From Pseudoclavibacter sp. AY1F1 (lineage in GTDB: Bacteria > Actinomycetota > Actinomycetes > Actinomycetales > Microbacteriaceae), in NCBI RefSeq assembly GCF_002931075.1, contig NZ_PSTQ01000009.1, positions 1-64,000 of the forward strand: DNA of 64,000 bases, in the 5' to 3' direction. Positions 51,389 to 60,687 of the stretch are shown piece by piece (within the stretch, counting starts at the first letter, position 1; each line of letters opens with the position of its first letter). Under the pieces are notes generated by a model. The model saw nothing but the letters and a program-made list of their open reading frames with translations. It was not told the origin of the DNA and did not search any database. The translations under genes were made by a program, and so were the position numbers.

Positions 51389-52665
51389 CGTGCATCCACG
51401 AACGGGAGGCCGGCGTACTGCTCGGCGAGGCTGACCTGCGCGGCGTGCGAGGAGGTGACGTAGCGGATCTGCCCGAGCTGGCGTTGGAAGTCGAAGGCGG
51501 TCTGCTCGGCGGAGCCGTCGGCGGGGTGCACGTGGAGCATGTCGGTCATCCACTGGGAGAAGTGCTGCACCTTCCACTGCCGGTCCAGCGCTTTGTCGCT
51601 GTACTGCTCGAGCCCGGTGTCGTCGCCGGCGTAGTGGGCTTGGAGGGCTTCGGCGAGGAGGGCAACGTCGGCGATGGCCGAGTTGAGACCCTTCGCGCCG
51701 GTCGGGGGCACGATGTGGCCGGCGTCGCCGACCAGGTAGAGGCGGCCGTAGTTGAGGGTGGAAACGACGAAGCTGCGCATCGGCAGGATCGACTTCTCGG
51801 TGATGGGGCCCTCGGTGAGGGTCCACCCCTCGGTGCCGAGGCGCGTCTGGAGGGCTGCCCAGATGCGTTCGTCGCTCCAGTTGGCGATGTCGTCGTCGGG
51901 GCTGACCTGCAGGTAGAGGCGGGAGACGGTGCTGGAGCGCATGGAGTGCATGGCGAAGCCGTCGCGGTGGAGGGCGTAGATGAGGTCGTCGGTGGAGGGG
52001 GCGACGTCGGCGAGGATGCCGAGCCACGCGAAGTCGTAGACGCGTTCGGCCACGTCGAGGGTGCCTTCGGGGAAGGTGCGGCGGCAGACGCCGTGGTAGC
52101 CGTCGGCGCCGATGATGTAGTCGCAGTCGAGGGTGATGCGCTCGCCGTTCGGGGCCGTATAGGCAACGGATGCGCGGTCGCCGTCGTGCGTCGATTCGGT
52201 CTCCGTTGATTCGATCTGGGTCGGCTGCACGTCGGTGGCTTCGAAGATGAGCTGCGAGCCGAGGCGCTCGTGCTCGGCGACGAGGTGGTGCACAAGTGCC
52301 TGCTGGCCGTAGACGGTGACGGTGCGGCCGGTGAGCTCGGCGAAGTCGATGTGGTGGCGCTCCCCCTCGTGCTGCAGGTAGATGCCGTGGTGGGTGAGGC
52401 CGTTGGCCTTGAGGTCGGCGTCGAGGCCGTACTTCGCGAGGAGGTCGACGGAGTCCTGTTCGAGTACGCCGGCGCGGATGCGGCCGAGCACGTACTCCTT
52501 GTCGCGGGCCTCGAGGATGCAGTAGTCGATACCCGCCTGGCCCAGGATGTGTCCGAGCAGCAGGCCAGCCGGCCCGGCTCCGATGATCGCCACCTGCGTG
52601 GACTGGCGTACGCCGGCGGCCTCTGCAGTCTGTGCAGTCTGGCTCGGGCTCTCGTCGCTCGTCAT
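51385..52665 (-). CDS. pobA: 4-hydroxybenzoate 3-monooxygenase
   Basis: A 426-residue FAD hydroxylase. VAIIGAGPAGLLLGHIL binds FAD, LGRIRAGVLEQ is the substrate-region motif specific to PobA, YIIGADGYHG is the DG motif and LVGDAGHIVPPTGAKGLN the GD motif. It makes protocatechuate for the following dioxygenase. A Ser/Thr/Gln-rich tail of about 25 residues precedes the conserved start. The ATG at 52665 has GAGAGG upstream, and the operon is led from the 52666-52892 gap, where an IclR-type palindrome is seen. Confidence 0.94.
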   Translation of the reverse strand: MTSDESPSQTAQTAEAAGVRQSTQVAIIGAGPAGLLLGHILGQAGIDYCILEARDKEYVLGRIRAGVLEQDSVDLLAKYGLDADLKANGLTHHGIYLQHEGERHHIDFAELTGRTVTVYGQQALVHHLVAEHERLGSQLIFEATDVQPTQIESTETESTHDGDRASVAYTAPNGERITLDCDYIIGADGYHGVCRRTFPEGTLDVAERVYDFAWLGILADVAPSTDDLIYALHRDGFAMHSMRSSTVSRLYLQVSPDDDIANWSDERIWAALQTRLGTEGWTLTEGPITEKSILPMRSFVVSTLNYGRLYLVGDAGHIVPPTGAKGLNSAIADVALLAEALQAHYAGDDTGLEQYSDKALDRQWKVQHFSQWMTDMLHVHPADGSAEQTAFDFQRQLGQIRYVTSSHAAQVSLAEQYAGLPFVDAR

Positions 52666-52732
52666 CGAACGCCTCTCGTCGTTGGGAAGGGTGAGACGAG
52701 TGTGCGTGGGAGGCGGACACGGCAGGCCGCTG

Positions 52733-52749
52733 TTTCCGCTCAGTGGAAA
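52733..52749. promoter_or_regulatory. IclR-type palindrome upstream of pobA
   Basis: TTTCCGCTCAGTGGAAA is symmetric at 14 of 17 positions and resembles the TTCCGC/GCGGAA-type sites of IclR-family regulators such as PcaR/PobR. It lies 68 bp before the pobA start. No IclR gene is in the window, so the regulator must be elsewhere. Confidence 0.6.
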
Positions 52750-52892
52750 GAATGCAAGTCTCGGCTGGCGCAGTCTGGGGCCATTGACTTCGTCCGGCCG
52801 CCGGATTATGGTCGGGGTGCTCCAGCCTGACCCGGCGGAGCTGGCTGCGACGAGCCTCGACGGCGAGCTGCATCGACACCACAGGAGATTCC

Positions 52893-55115
52893 ATGACCGA
52901 CTCGCAAGCACTCGCTTCAGCAGCCGAGGGCCACCACGACCGAATCGAGCAGCTCCTCTCCGCGATGAGCCGCGAGGAGAAGCTCGCGCAGCTGCAGATT
53001 CGGTACCACCCGGACCCAGAGCGCGCGAAAGAGCTCGTTCGCGGCGGCATCGGCTCCGTGTTCTGGCCCGGCAACGTCCCCCAGACGAATGAACTCCAGC
53101 GCATCGCGCGCGAGGAGACCGCACACGGCATTCCGCTGCTCATGGGTCTGGACGTGATCCACGGCATCAGGACGATCTTCCCGATCCCGCTCGCGTCCGC
53201 AGCCAGCTTCGACCCAGCGGTTGCCGAGACCGATGCACGGGTCTCCGCGGAGGAGGCCAGGTCTGGTGGCATCAACTTGACCTTCGCTCCCATGATCGAT
53301 GTCTCACGGGACCCGCGCTGGGGCCGCGTCGCCGAGGGATTCGGCGAGGACACCTATCTGACGACAGTCCTCGGCACCGCCAAGGTGCGGGGTTACCAAG
53401 GTGAGAGCCTCGCGGCACCGACATCGATCGCGGCCTGCGCGAAGCACTTCGTCGCCTACGGACAAGGCGAGGGCGGTCGCGACTACAACGCCGTCGACAC
53501 ATCCTGGTACCGGTTGCGCAACGTCTACCTCGAACCGTTCCGCGCGGTCGTCGAAGCCGGCGTCGGCTCGGTGATGGCGTCCCTCAACTCGGTCTCCGGC
53601 CGTCCGATGCACGCGAACCCGGAGCTCCTGACCGGCGTACTGAAGGAGGAGTGGGGCTTCGACGGACCTGTGGTCGGCGACGCGGACGCCGTCCTGAACC
53701 TCGTGAACCACGGGGTGGCCGAGGACGAGCACGACGCGCTCGTGCTGTCCCTGGCTTCCGGACTCGACATCGAGATGGGAGGCCACGTCGTCGCGGCCGA
53801 CGGCACGACGTCGATCCTTCCGGGTGAGTTGACGGATGAGCGAATCGATGACGCGGTGCGTCGGGTGCTGCAGCTGAAGGTGCGACTCGGGCTCTTCGAG
53901 AACCCGTACGTGGATGCCGCTGCGGAGCTCGACGCGCCGACGCAGCAGAGCAGGAGCGCGGCCCTGCGCGCGGCGGAGCGCTCGATAGTGCTACTCAAGA
54001 ACGAGGGCGGATTGCTCCCGGTCAAGCCCGCGCAGCGCAAGGTCCTCGTCGTGGGACCGTACGCAGACTCCACGGACCACAACGGGGCGTGGGTCATGTC
54101 GTTCGGCTTCGAGACCACCTCCACGATCAACGCCGCGCTCCGGGACCTCCTCCCCGACTCCGAGATCACATCATGCGAAGGAGCGACCTTCTTCGGCAGC
54201 AACCCCGCCCTCCAGGAGGAGGCGAGGGCTGCCGCTGCGGACAAGGACTTCATCATCGTCACCGTCGGAGAGCCGAGCGCACTCTCGGGCGAGGCGAGTT
54301 CTCGCAGCGACCTTCGTCTCCCTGGCGACCAGGAGGCGCTCATCCACGCCATCGCGGACACTGGAGTGCCGTTCGCGGTGGTCCTCGCGAACGGGCGGCC
54401 CCTCGTGACGAGCGACTGGATAGCCCGCGCTCCTGCGGTGCTGGAGGCATGGCATCTCGGGACCGAAGCCCCCGCGGCCATTGCGAACGTTCTGAGCGGT
54501 GCCGTGAACCCGGCTGGTCGCCTTCCCATGTCCTTCCCGCGCGCATCCGGTCAGATCCCCATCTACTACGACCACGAGAACACCGGGCGTCCGGCCAGCG
54601 TCGGTGGAACGCTCGATCAGGAAGAGATCGACATCGGCGTCGTCGGACCGAACAACCTCGACGACCGGTTCACGTCCAAATACCGAGACCTCGAACTCGG
54701 CCCGGAATTCGAGTTCGGGCATGGCCTGAGCTACACCGATTTCCAGCACGCGGAGCTCACCGTGGAACCCCGCTCGCTGGCACTCGACGCGCTCCGCGAC
54801 GGCGAGCTGTTCACTGTGTCGGTCGCCGTCAGCAATATCGGCGACCGTCAGGGCGACGAGGTCGTGCAGCTGTACGTACGTGACGCGGTCGCGACACTGG
54901 CGCGCCCCGTGCGCCAGCTTCGCGGTTTCTCTCGCGTCGCACTCGAGGCGGGCGCGAGCGAAAACGTGACCTTCTCGGTCGGCTGGGAGGACCTCGGCTT
55001 CTGGCACGGAACCGAACGTGACGGAGATTTCGCAGCGGAGCCCGGCACCTTCGAGCTCCATGTCGGCCCACGACTGGACGCGACGACTGAGCTGACGGTC
55101 GAGGTCACCAGATGA
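52893..55115 (+). CDS. Glycoside hydrolase family 3 beta-glucosidase, long form
   Basis: A 740-residue GH3 enzyme with the full three domains. The N-terminal barrel has GLDVIHGIRTIFPIPL, ACAKHFVAYG and the nucleophile D263 in GFDGPVVGDADAV (VGD instead of the more common VSD). The second domain (about 370-560) and the C-terminal fibronectin type III-like domain (about 640-735) follow. No signal peptide is visible, so it is intracellular. AGGAG precedes the ATG. It overlaps the next alpha/beta hydrolase gene by four bases, suggesting deglucosylation followed by ester removal. It is divergent from pobA. Confidence 0.92.
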   Translation: MTDSQALASAAEGHHDRIEQLLSAMSREEKLAQLQIRYHPDPERAKELVRGGIGSVFWPGNVPQTNELQRIAREETAHGIPLLMGLDVIHGIRTIFPIPLASAASFDPAVAETDARVSAEEARSGGINLTFAPMIDVSRDPRWGRVAEGFGEDTYLTTVLGTAKVRGYQGESLAAPTSIAACAKHFVAYGQGEGGRDYNAVDTSWYRLRNVYLEPFRAVVEAGVGSVMASLNSVSGRPMHANPELLTGVLKEEWGFDGPVVGDADAVLNLVNHGVAEDEHDALVLSLASGLDIEMGGHVVAADGTTSILPGELTDERIDDAVRRVLQLKVRLGLFENPYVDAAAELDAPTQQSRSAALRAAERSIVLLKNEGGLLPVKPAQRKVLVVGPYADSTDHNGAWVMSFGFETTSTINAALRDLLPDSEITSCEGATFFGSNPALQEEARAAAADKDFIIVTVGEPSALSGEASSRSDLRLPGDQEALIHAIADTGVPFAVVLANGRPLVTSDWIARAPAVLEAWHLGTEAPAAIANVLSGAVNPAGRLPMSFPRASGQIPIYYDHENTGRPASVGGTLDQEEIDIGVVGPNNLDDRFTSKYRDLELGPEFEFGHGLSYTDFQHAELTVEPRSLALDALRDGELFTVSVAVSNIGDRQGDEVVQLYVRDAVATLARPVRQLRGFSRVALEAGASENVTFSVGWEDLGFWHGTERDGDFAAEPGTFELHVGPRLDATTELTVEVTR

Positions 55116-56008
55116 ATGCGATCCTCCGGCAGTACCAGGACCCGCCCACCTCGTACCGTCTCGACGACGCAGTCACCTTCTTCCCCGGCGCCGTGTACGC
55201 CTCGGTGCCGGGGTTCCGGTCGCTGCAGCTCGACCTCTGGGTTCCCGAGTCCTCGTCCCCCGTTCCCACCGTGGTGTGGATCCACGGAGGAGCGTGGATG
55301 GTCGGCGACCGCCGCACCCTTCCCCCCTTCCTCGAACCTGACGAGCTGTTCGCAGCGCTGACCGACGCCGGAATGGCCGTCGCGAGCATCGAATACCGTC
55401 ACGCGCTCGAAGCACCGTTTCCCGCCCAGCTTCACGATGCCAAGGCGGCTGTGCGATGGCTGCGATCCTTCGCGGGGACGCTCAACATCGACCCGGACGC
55501 GATCGCCGTCGCCGGCGAATCGGCGGGAGGACACCTCGCAAGCCTCGTAGCCCTCACCTCCGACGCGACGCACCTCGAAGGCGACGTCGGCGTCCGGATC
55601 GGCAGCAGCGCGGTGAGCTGCGCGGTGAGCTGGTTCGGAGTGAGCGATATCGAGAGCATCGTGCACCCGGAAACTCCCGCGAGCATCCTCGCGCAGCTGC
55701 CGGAGAACGCGCGAAAGCCTCCGCTTGAGATCCTCTTGAACGGCGCCGCTGTCGACGTGCGACGGGATGCGAGCCCCGTCACCCACGTCTCGCAGTCGAC
55801 GCCACCGTTCTTCCTCGCCCATGGCACTGCCGACACCGTCGTTCCCTTCGAGCAGAGCACTCTGCTCCGGGACGCCCTCGAGCACGCCGGGGCTCCCGTG
55901 ACCCTGATGACGGTTCCAGGCGCTGGGCATGGCTTCGATGCGTGCCCCGATGGGCCTGCGATCCTCGAGGCCACGGTCTCCTACCTCGCGGAGCACCTGG
56001 GAGCCTGA
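55112..56008 (+). CDS. Alpha/beta hydrolase, hormone-sensitive lipase type
   Basis: A 298-residue esterase-like protein. VVWIHGGAWMVGD is the oxyanion motif, VAGESAGGHLAS the nucleophile elbow, and HGFDACPDG has the catalytic histidine. The ATG overlaps the GH3 stop (ATGA), so they are cotranscribed. It likely removes acetyl or aromatic acyl groups from sugars. Sequence type differs from the broken hydrolase at 7967-8259, which has different flanking motifs. Confidence 0.9.
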   Translation: MNAILRQYQDPPTSYRLDDAVTFFPGAVYASVPGFRSLQLDLWVPESSSPVPTVVWIHGGAWMVGDRRTLPPFLEPDELFAALTDAGMAVASIEYRHALEAPFPAQLHDAKAAVRWLRSFAGTLNIDPDAIAVAGESAGGHLASLVALTSDATHLEGDVGVRIGSSAVSCAVSWFGVSDIESIVHPETPASILAQLPENARKPPLEILLNGAAVDVRRDASPVTHVSQSTPPFFLAHGTADTVVPFEQSTLLRDALEHAGAPVTLMTVPGAGHGFDACPDGPAILEATVSYLAEHLGA

Positions 56009-56009
56009 C

Positions 56010-56048
56010 CGCGCGGGGTGGAACCACTCGAGGGTTTCACCCCGTGCG
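56010..56048. terminator. Convergent terminator hairpin
   Basis: CGCGCGGGGTGGAA (56010-56023) pairs with 56035-56048 in 12 of 14 positions, with an 11-base loop. It lies right after the alpha/beta hydrolase stop and before the stop of the facing ROK gene. Confidence 0.65.
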
Positions 56049-56096
56049 GGAGAGCGGCTGGCCTGGTTCAGGTTTACCCCTGCTGCTTCGACGGGC

Positions 56097-57329
56097 TCAG
56101 CCGCGATCGGCTGACAGACGCTGCAGCAACTCCCTGAGACCGTCGCGGCTGAGGAGCTGGTCGAGCGCGAGCTGCGTCGCCCCAGTCATCGCACCGTGCG
56201 GCCCGTTCACGACGGAAAGCTCGAGAACGCAGTCGGCGGTTGACCCCGACAACGTACGTGACGCGACGGCAGCTCTGATCGGCTCGAGGACCCAATCACC
56301 CGCTGCGGTCAGTCCTCCGCCGATGATGACGACCTCCGGAGCGAACAGCGCGATCATCGGCGCCAGACTGTGGCCGATGTGCTCCAGAGCCTGCGTCATG
56401 AGGGCCCGCGCGGCCGCGTCGCCGTCGTTCGCGGCGGCGGTGATATCGAGGGGCCGAATCCGCCCACTCTGCTCGCGGATCTGCCGGAGCAGCGGGCTCG
56501 CCCCCGCATCTGCCAGGGCCGCCCCATCCCTCGCGAGCGCCCAACCGCCGACGAGCGCCTCGAGGCATCCAGTTCGCCCGCATCGGCAGGCCACGTCCCG
56601 CGAGTCGGCGGCGCGGACGTGCCCGATCGAGCCTGCGAGCCCGTGCGTGCCACGGTGGATGCGCCCTTCGACGACGAGGGCGGCGGCGACGTCGTTGGTC
56701 GCGCCGAAGTAGAGAACGTTGCCGGATCGGGACGCTGCCGGGTTTGCTCGGAGCTCAGCCAGGGCGAGCAGGTTCGTGCGGTTGTCCACCCAGACTGGGA
56801 CTTCCCAGCGCTCCTGCAGCCAGGCGCGGACCGGGTAGCCGGCCCAGCCATCGACGACAGGGGTGGCGATAGGCGTGCCGGTGTCGAAGTTGACCGGACC
56901 CGGCAGGCCCACTCCGATGCCGAGGAGGACTCCAGCGTTCGAGAGCTCTGCCAGGTGGTCGCTGATGATGCGGTCGACGGTCGACAGGAGGTGTTCGGGT
57001 TCGGCGGCGGGCTCGGTCGTGATCTCGCCGACCGCGATGATCGTTCCGCTCAGGTCTGCGGCACCGACGACGATGCCCCAGGAGAAGAAGTCGATGCCGA
57101 TGACCAGCCCCACGGCTGAGTTGAGTGCGAGACGGTGAGCCGCCCGGCCGCCCGTCGAGGGCGCCAGCCCCAGGGAACGGAGCAGGCCCGCCCGTTCGAG
57201 CTCGGAGACTCGCTCGGCGACGACGCTGCGACCGAGTCCGGTCTGGCGGGCCGCCGCAGACTGGGTGATGCCTTCTTCAGCTCGCACCGCGGCGATCAGG
57301 GCGGCAAGGGTCGAGTACCGTTCTGCCAT
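56097..57329 (-). CDS. ROK-family transcriptional regulator (third of four)
   Basis: A 410-residue protein with an N-terminal winged helix (SAAARQTGLGRSVVAERVSE) and a ROK domain with GIGVGLPGPVNF and the zinc motif CRCGRTGCLEALVGGW. GAGGAACAG precedes the ATG. It faces the GH3/alpha-beta hydrolase pair and follows the second GH3 gene on the same strand, 162 bp away. No copy of the palindrome seen near the other ROK genes was found before its start, so it may bind a different site. Confidence 0.9.
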   Translation of the reverse strand: MAERYSTLAALIAAVRAEEGITQSAAARQTGLGRSVVAERVSELERAGLLRSLGLAPSTGGRAAHRLALNSAVGLVIGIDFFSWGIVVGAADLSGTIIAVGEITTEPAAEPEHLLSTVDRIISDHLAELSNAGVLLGIGVGLPGPVNFDTGTPIATPVVDGWAGYPVRAWLQERWEVPVWVDNRTNLLALAELRANPAASRSGNVLYFGATNDVAAALVVEGRIHRGTHGLAGSIGHVRAADSRDVACRCGRTGCLEALVGGWALARDGAALADAGASPLLRQIREQSGRIRPLDITAAANDGDAAARALMTQALEHIGHSLAPMIALFAPEVVIIGGGLTAAGDWVLEPIRAAVASRTLSGSTADCVLELSVVNGPHGAMTGATQLALDQLLSRDGLRELLQRLSADRG

Positions 57330-57491
57330 CCTGTTCCTCGCTTCTGCCGTCGAATTCGGGCCACCGCCCCACGAGCGGGGCAGCCTTCACGCCTCGCGGC
57401 GACTTCCGGCACTAGTCTGCCCCACCTCATGTCTGCGAACAGCGACAAACTCCGTGATCAGAACGGCGCGGCGTCCCTTCAGCCTTCTTGG

Positions 57492-59303
57492 TCAGTAGGA
57501 CAGACCGAAACCCACGGGGTAGAGCGGGTTCTCGGTGTCCGAAGGCACGTCCGGTGAGCTCTTGAGCACCTCGCCCATCGAGCTCGGGAGCTCCATCGGG
57601 AGACGCCCCTCAGGCGTGATGCGCCCCGTGAGCGCATCAAGCAGCGCCGTGTGTGAAGCGCCGTAGTTCCCGACAATCGCGGTTGCGTGCGGCTCCAGTG
57701 GCGTCAGAATCGCGGCTCTGTCGAGGTACACATCGAGCACGACCGGAGTCGAGGCGGCGAGTTCGGTCACCCGATCGATCATCTCCTGGGGGTAGTCGAG
57801 ACTGCCCTGATGCGTTCCCGCTTCTAGGAAGTACTCATTCCTCGGCTCGAACGCGGCGCCGATGCGCAGAATGGCAACGTCAGCAGCCTCAGGCCCGTCA
57901 GCCACCTCGAGACCATAGGCCGAGGCTGCCTCTGCATCCAGACCTTCCAGGTAGACCTTCGATCCCTGAGCCAGCGGCAGTGGGCCCTGGTTCTTGAGGA
58001 CGGTGATCGAGCGAGCCTGCGCCCGTTGCCCCTCGGCAAGGAAGGCTGGCGATGCGACGGTGGCAATGGCTTCGTCGAGGTCGACGTGAGCCTGATCGAA
58101 CAAGCCGAGCTCGAACTTGACCTTGAGAACTCGTCTCGCGGAGACGTCGATTCGGTCTTCGCTCAAGCGTCCATCCTGGACCAGTTTCAGGACTACATCC
58201 GTGGCGGTCTCTCCACCCAGCTGATCGATGCCGGCGTCGAACGCGCGAAGCACCCTGTCTTCCGGGCTGAGGTCTTCGACGCCCCAGGCCTTCGCGGGCC
58301 ATTCAAGGCCTCCCACGCTGATGTCCGAGATGATGGCGAAGTCGGTCGTGACGACGCCGTCGTACCCCATGCGCTCCCGAAGCAGGCCGGTGATGAGCTC
58401 GCGATTGAAGGAGAACCCGACCTCCTCGACCGGCTTGCCGTCGAGGGTCAAGCCGACCGGCATGCCGTAGTAGGGCATCATGAACGGCGCGCCCGCCTCG
58501 ATCGCCATCTCGAAGGGCTTCAAGTGGTCAGCGAATCGGCCGCCCGGGTAGACCTGCTCTTTCCCATACGGGAAGTGGGGGTCTTCGCCGTCCTTCTGCG
58601 GACCGCCGCCGGGGAAGTGCTTGGGCATGCAGGCCACACTGCTCGCACCGAGTTGAGAGCCCTGCATCCCTCGAATGAAGGCGGCACCGAACCGACCGAC
58701 GAGGTCCGGGTCCTGGCCGAACGACTGCAGCTGACGTGCCCAGCGCGGATCAGTCACGAGGTCGAGCTGGGGGTGGATTGCACAGGAGATCCCGACGGCC
58801 CTGTACTCGGAACGGACGATGTCGCCGAATCGCTCGAAGAGTTCCTCGTCGCCGATAGCTGCGAGTCCCAAAAGCTCCGGCCACTTCGAGAGCCCTCCGG
58901 ATGCGACGGTCATGCCCTCGGTGGCGGAGAATCCGTGACGCGGGTCGGAGGCGAACATGACTGGAATGCCGTGCTCACTCTCGGCGGCCAGGTCCTGGAC
59001 GGCATTCTGCCAGCGGACCGCAGCTTCCGTCGACGGAAGCTCCCCGAGGGTGAAGTGCGTGATCTTCTTCCCTTCGACGAGGTCCCGAACGGAGCCCTCC
59101 CCGAAGCGCCCCGGACTGTCGTGATCGCCCGGCTCCCCGATCGTGATCACCGTGCAGAAGAGCAGGCCGACCTTCTCCTCGAGGGAGAGGCGAGGCACGA
59201 GATCGTCCGCGCGCTGATCAGCTGTCAGGCTCGGGTCTCTGTACGGCAGTTGCTCCTGACCGATGGGGTCGTGGTGGGTGTTCTCGCCTTTACCTGGGGT
59301 CAC
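57492..59303 (-). CDS. Glycoside hydrolase family 3 beta-glucosidase, short form
   Basis: A 603-residue GH3 enzyme. The barrel has VMFASDPRHGFSATEG, CMPKHFPGGGP and the nucleophile D321 in GYDGVVTTDFAIISD, followed by the second alpha/beta domain. It ends at GFGLSY, so the fibronectin-like third domain of the long form is absent; this is a normal length for part of the family. GTG is the start with GGAG six bases upstream. A clear palindromic operator lies 57-81 bp before the start, and a ROK gene precedes it on the same strand, so it is probably a target of that repressor. No signal peptide is present. Confidence 0.9.
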   Translation of the reverse strand: MTPGKGENTHHDPIGQEQLPYRDPSLTADQRADDLVPRLSLEEKVGLLFCTVITIGEPGDHDSPGRFGEGSVRDLVEGKKITHFTLGELPSTEAAVRWQNAVQDLAAESEHGIPVMFASDPRHGFSATEGMTVASGGLSKWPELLGLAAIGDEELFERFGDIVRSEYRAVGISCAIHPQLDLVTDPRWARQLQSFGQDPDLVGRFGAAFIRGMQGSQLGASSVACMPKHFPGGGPQKDGEDPHFPYGKEQVYPGGRFADHLKPFEMAIEAGAPFMMPYYGMPVGLTLDGKPVEEVGFSFNRELITGLLRERMGYDGVVTTDFAIISDISVGGLEWPAKAWGVEDLSPEDRVLRAFDAGIDQLGGETATDVVLKLVQDGRLSEDRIDVSARRVLKVKFELGLFDQAHVDLDEAIATVASPAFLAEGQRAQARSITVLKNQGPLPLAQGSKVYLEGLDAEAASAYGLEVADGPEAADVAILRIGAAFEPRNEYFLEAGTHQGSLDYPQEMIDRVTELAASTPVVLDVYLDRAAILTPLEPHATAIVGNYGASHTALLDALTGRITPEGRLPMELPSSMGEVLKSSPDVPSDTENPLYPVGFGLSY

Positions 59304-59359
59304 GGCAGCTCCGATCTCTGGTTGCCGTCGGCATCGACGGCCTCATGAAACGTAGCACA

Positions 59360-59384
59360 ACTTAGGTGCGTTACGAACATAAGT
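59360..59384. promoter_or_regulatory. Putative ROK operator, best-conserved copy
   Basis: Read on the minus strand it runs ACTTATGTTCG, TAA, then CGCACCTAAGT, symmetric at 20 of 24 paired positions. It lies between the ROK gene ending at 59404 and the short GH3 gene starting at 59303, and is in the right place to control the latter. Confidence 0.65.
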
Positions 59385-59403
59385 CTCGGGTGCGGCGTCC
59401 GAG

Positions 59404-60687
59404 CTAGAGGGCCAGTCGTTCGAGTTGGTCGCGATGAGCCAGGGGGCTGCCCGAGTGAAGCCAGTGGACCAACGCCGTCGGGTTGAGAATCGAGTCGAGG
59501 GCAAGCGCCCCAGCCCCGGGCATGCCACGGTCGTCGGCACTGGACGCGCGCACTGAGAGATGAGCCGTGATCAGCTCAGCCCCGCGCGCCTGGATAGCGT
59601 CACGCAGCGCCTTGAGGAAGGACTCCTCGACCTGCGTTCCGGCAGCGAGGACACCTCCACCCAGAACGACTTCCCCGGGGTTGGTGAACACGACCAGGTC
59701 CGCCACGAGGCTGCCGACAGCCTGAGCCGCTCGCTCCAGGACGCTCACGACGAGGGCGTCACCCGATTGCGCGGCCTCTCCGATGTCAACGAGGTCGAGT
59801 GGACGAGCACGAAGGATTTCGGCCAGCAGCGGGCTTGCGTCGACTCGTCGTGTGACTTCATCGAGCACCGCCCACCCCGCAGCCAGAGCCTCGAGGCAGC
59901 CCACTTTGCCGCATCGACACGGCAGCGGTTCAGTCGTTGCGCGAAGGTGCCCGATCGACCCGGCTGCCCCCCGTTCCCCTCGCAGTACTCGACCGTCGAC
60001 CATCAACCCAGCCCCCACATCCATGCCCACCTCGATGAAGAGCATGTCCCGCTTGGAGCGCGGCGGCCTGTGCCACTCTCCAAGCGCCATGAGGTGCACG
60101 TGGTTGTCAACCCAGACCGGGGCGTCGAGGCGGCCGCGGAGCCACGCCCGCGGACTGAACCCGTCCCAGCCTGGCATGACGGATGGACCGACGAGGCGCC
60201 CCGTGGAGAACTCGACGGGCCCGGGCACTCCGACCGCGATCGACCACGGGCCTGCCCCGTTATCCGGAGCGCCTACCTCTTGGAGCAGACCAGCTACTCG
60301 CTGCATCGTCGCTTCAGGACCGAGCTCCACGTCCCACGTGCAGCTGACAGCCTCGACGATTGCGCCGCTGAGGTCGACCCTGGCCACGTCTATCTCGGTC
60401 GAGCCAATCATGACCCCCACGACGTAGCCGACCCCGGGGTTCACCTCGAGGGTCCGAACCGGGCGCCCGCCTGTCGAGGCGACGAGCCCGCCGTCTCTTA
60501 CGAGGCCCCATGCAGTCAGGGCTTCCACCCGCTGGGTGACAGCCTTCCGGCCGAGACCGCTGACAGCGACGAGGCTAGGCCGGGTGGCGGCCGTCCCCTT
60601 TCGGATCAAGTCGAAGAGGGCCGCGGTTGGGGCGGCCTCGAAGTCCTGCATCGGGACGGTTCCATTGGCTTCAGGCGGGAGGAGCAT
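59404..60687 (-). CDS. ROK-family transcriptional regulator (fourth of four)
   Basis: A 427-residue protein with an N-terminal winged helix (SLVAVSGLGRKAVTQRVEAL, then STGGRPVRTL) and a ROK domain with IAVGVPGPVEF and zinc motif CRCGKVGCLEALAAGW. The start at 60687 has GGAAGGG but at 12 bases distance; an ATG at 60651 is an alternative. It lies upstream of a GH3 gene in the same direction, with a strong palindrome in the gap. It is the best candidate for the protein that binds that palindrome. Confidence 0.9.
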   Translation of the reverse strand: MLLPPEANGTVPMQDFEAAPTAALFDLIRKGTAATRPSLVAVSGLGRKAVTQRVEALTAWGLVRDGGLVASTGGRPVRTLEVNPGVGYVVGVMIGSTEIDVARVDLSGAIVEAVSCTWDVELGPEATMQRVAGLLQEVGAPDNGAGPWSIAVGVPGPVEFSTGRLVGPSVMPGWDGFSPRAWLRGRLDAPVWVDNHVHLMALGEWHRPPRSKRDMLFIEVGMDVGAGLMVDGRVLRGERGAAGSIGHLRATTEPLPCRCGKVGCLEALAAGWAVLDEVTRRVDASPLLAEILRARPLDLVDIGEAAQSGDALVVSVLERAAQAVGSLVADLVVFTNPGEVVLGGGVLAAGTQVEESFLKALRDAIQARGAELITAHLSVRASSADDRGMPGAGALALDSILNPTALVHWLHSGSPLAHRDQLERLAL

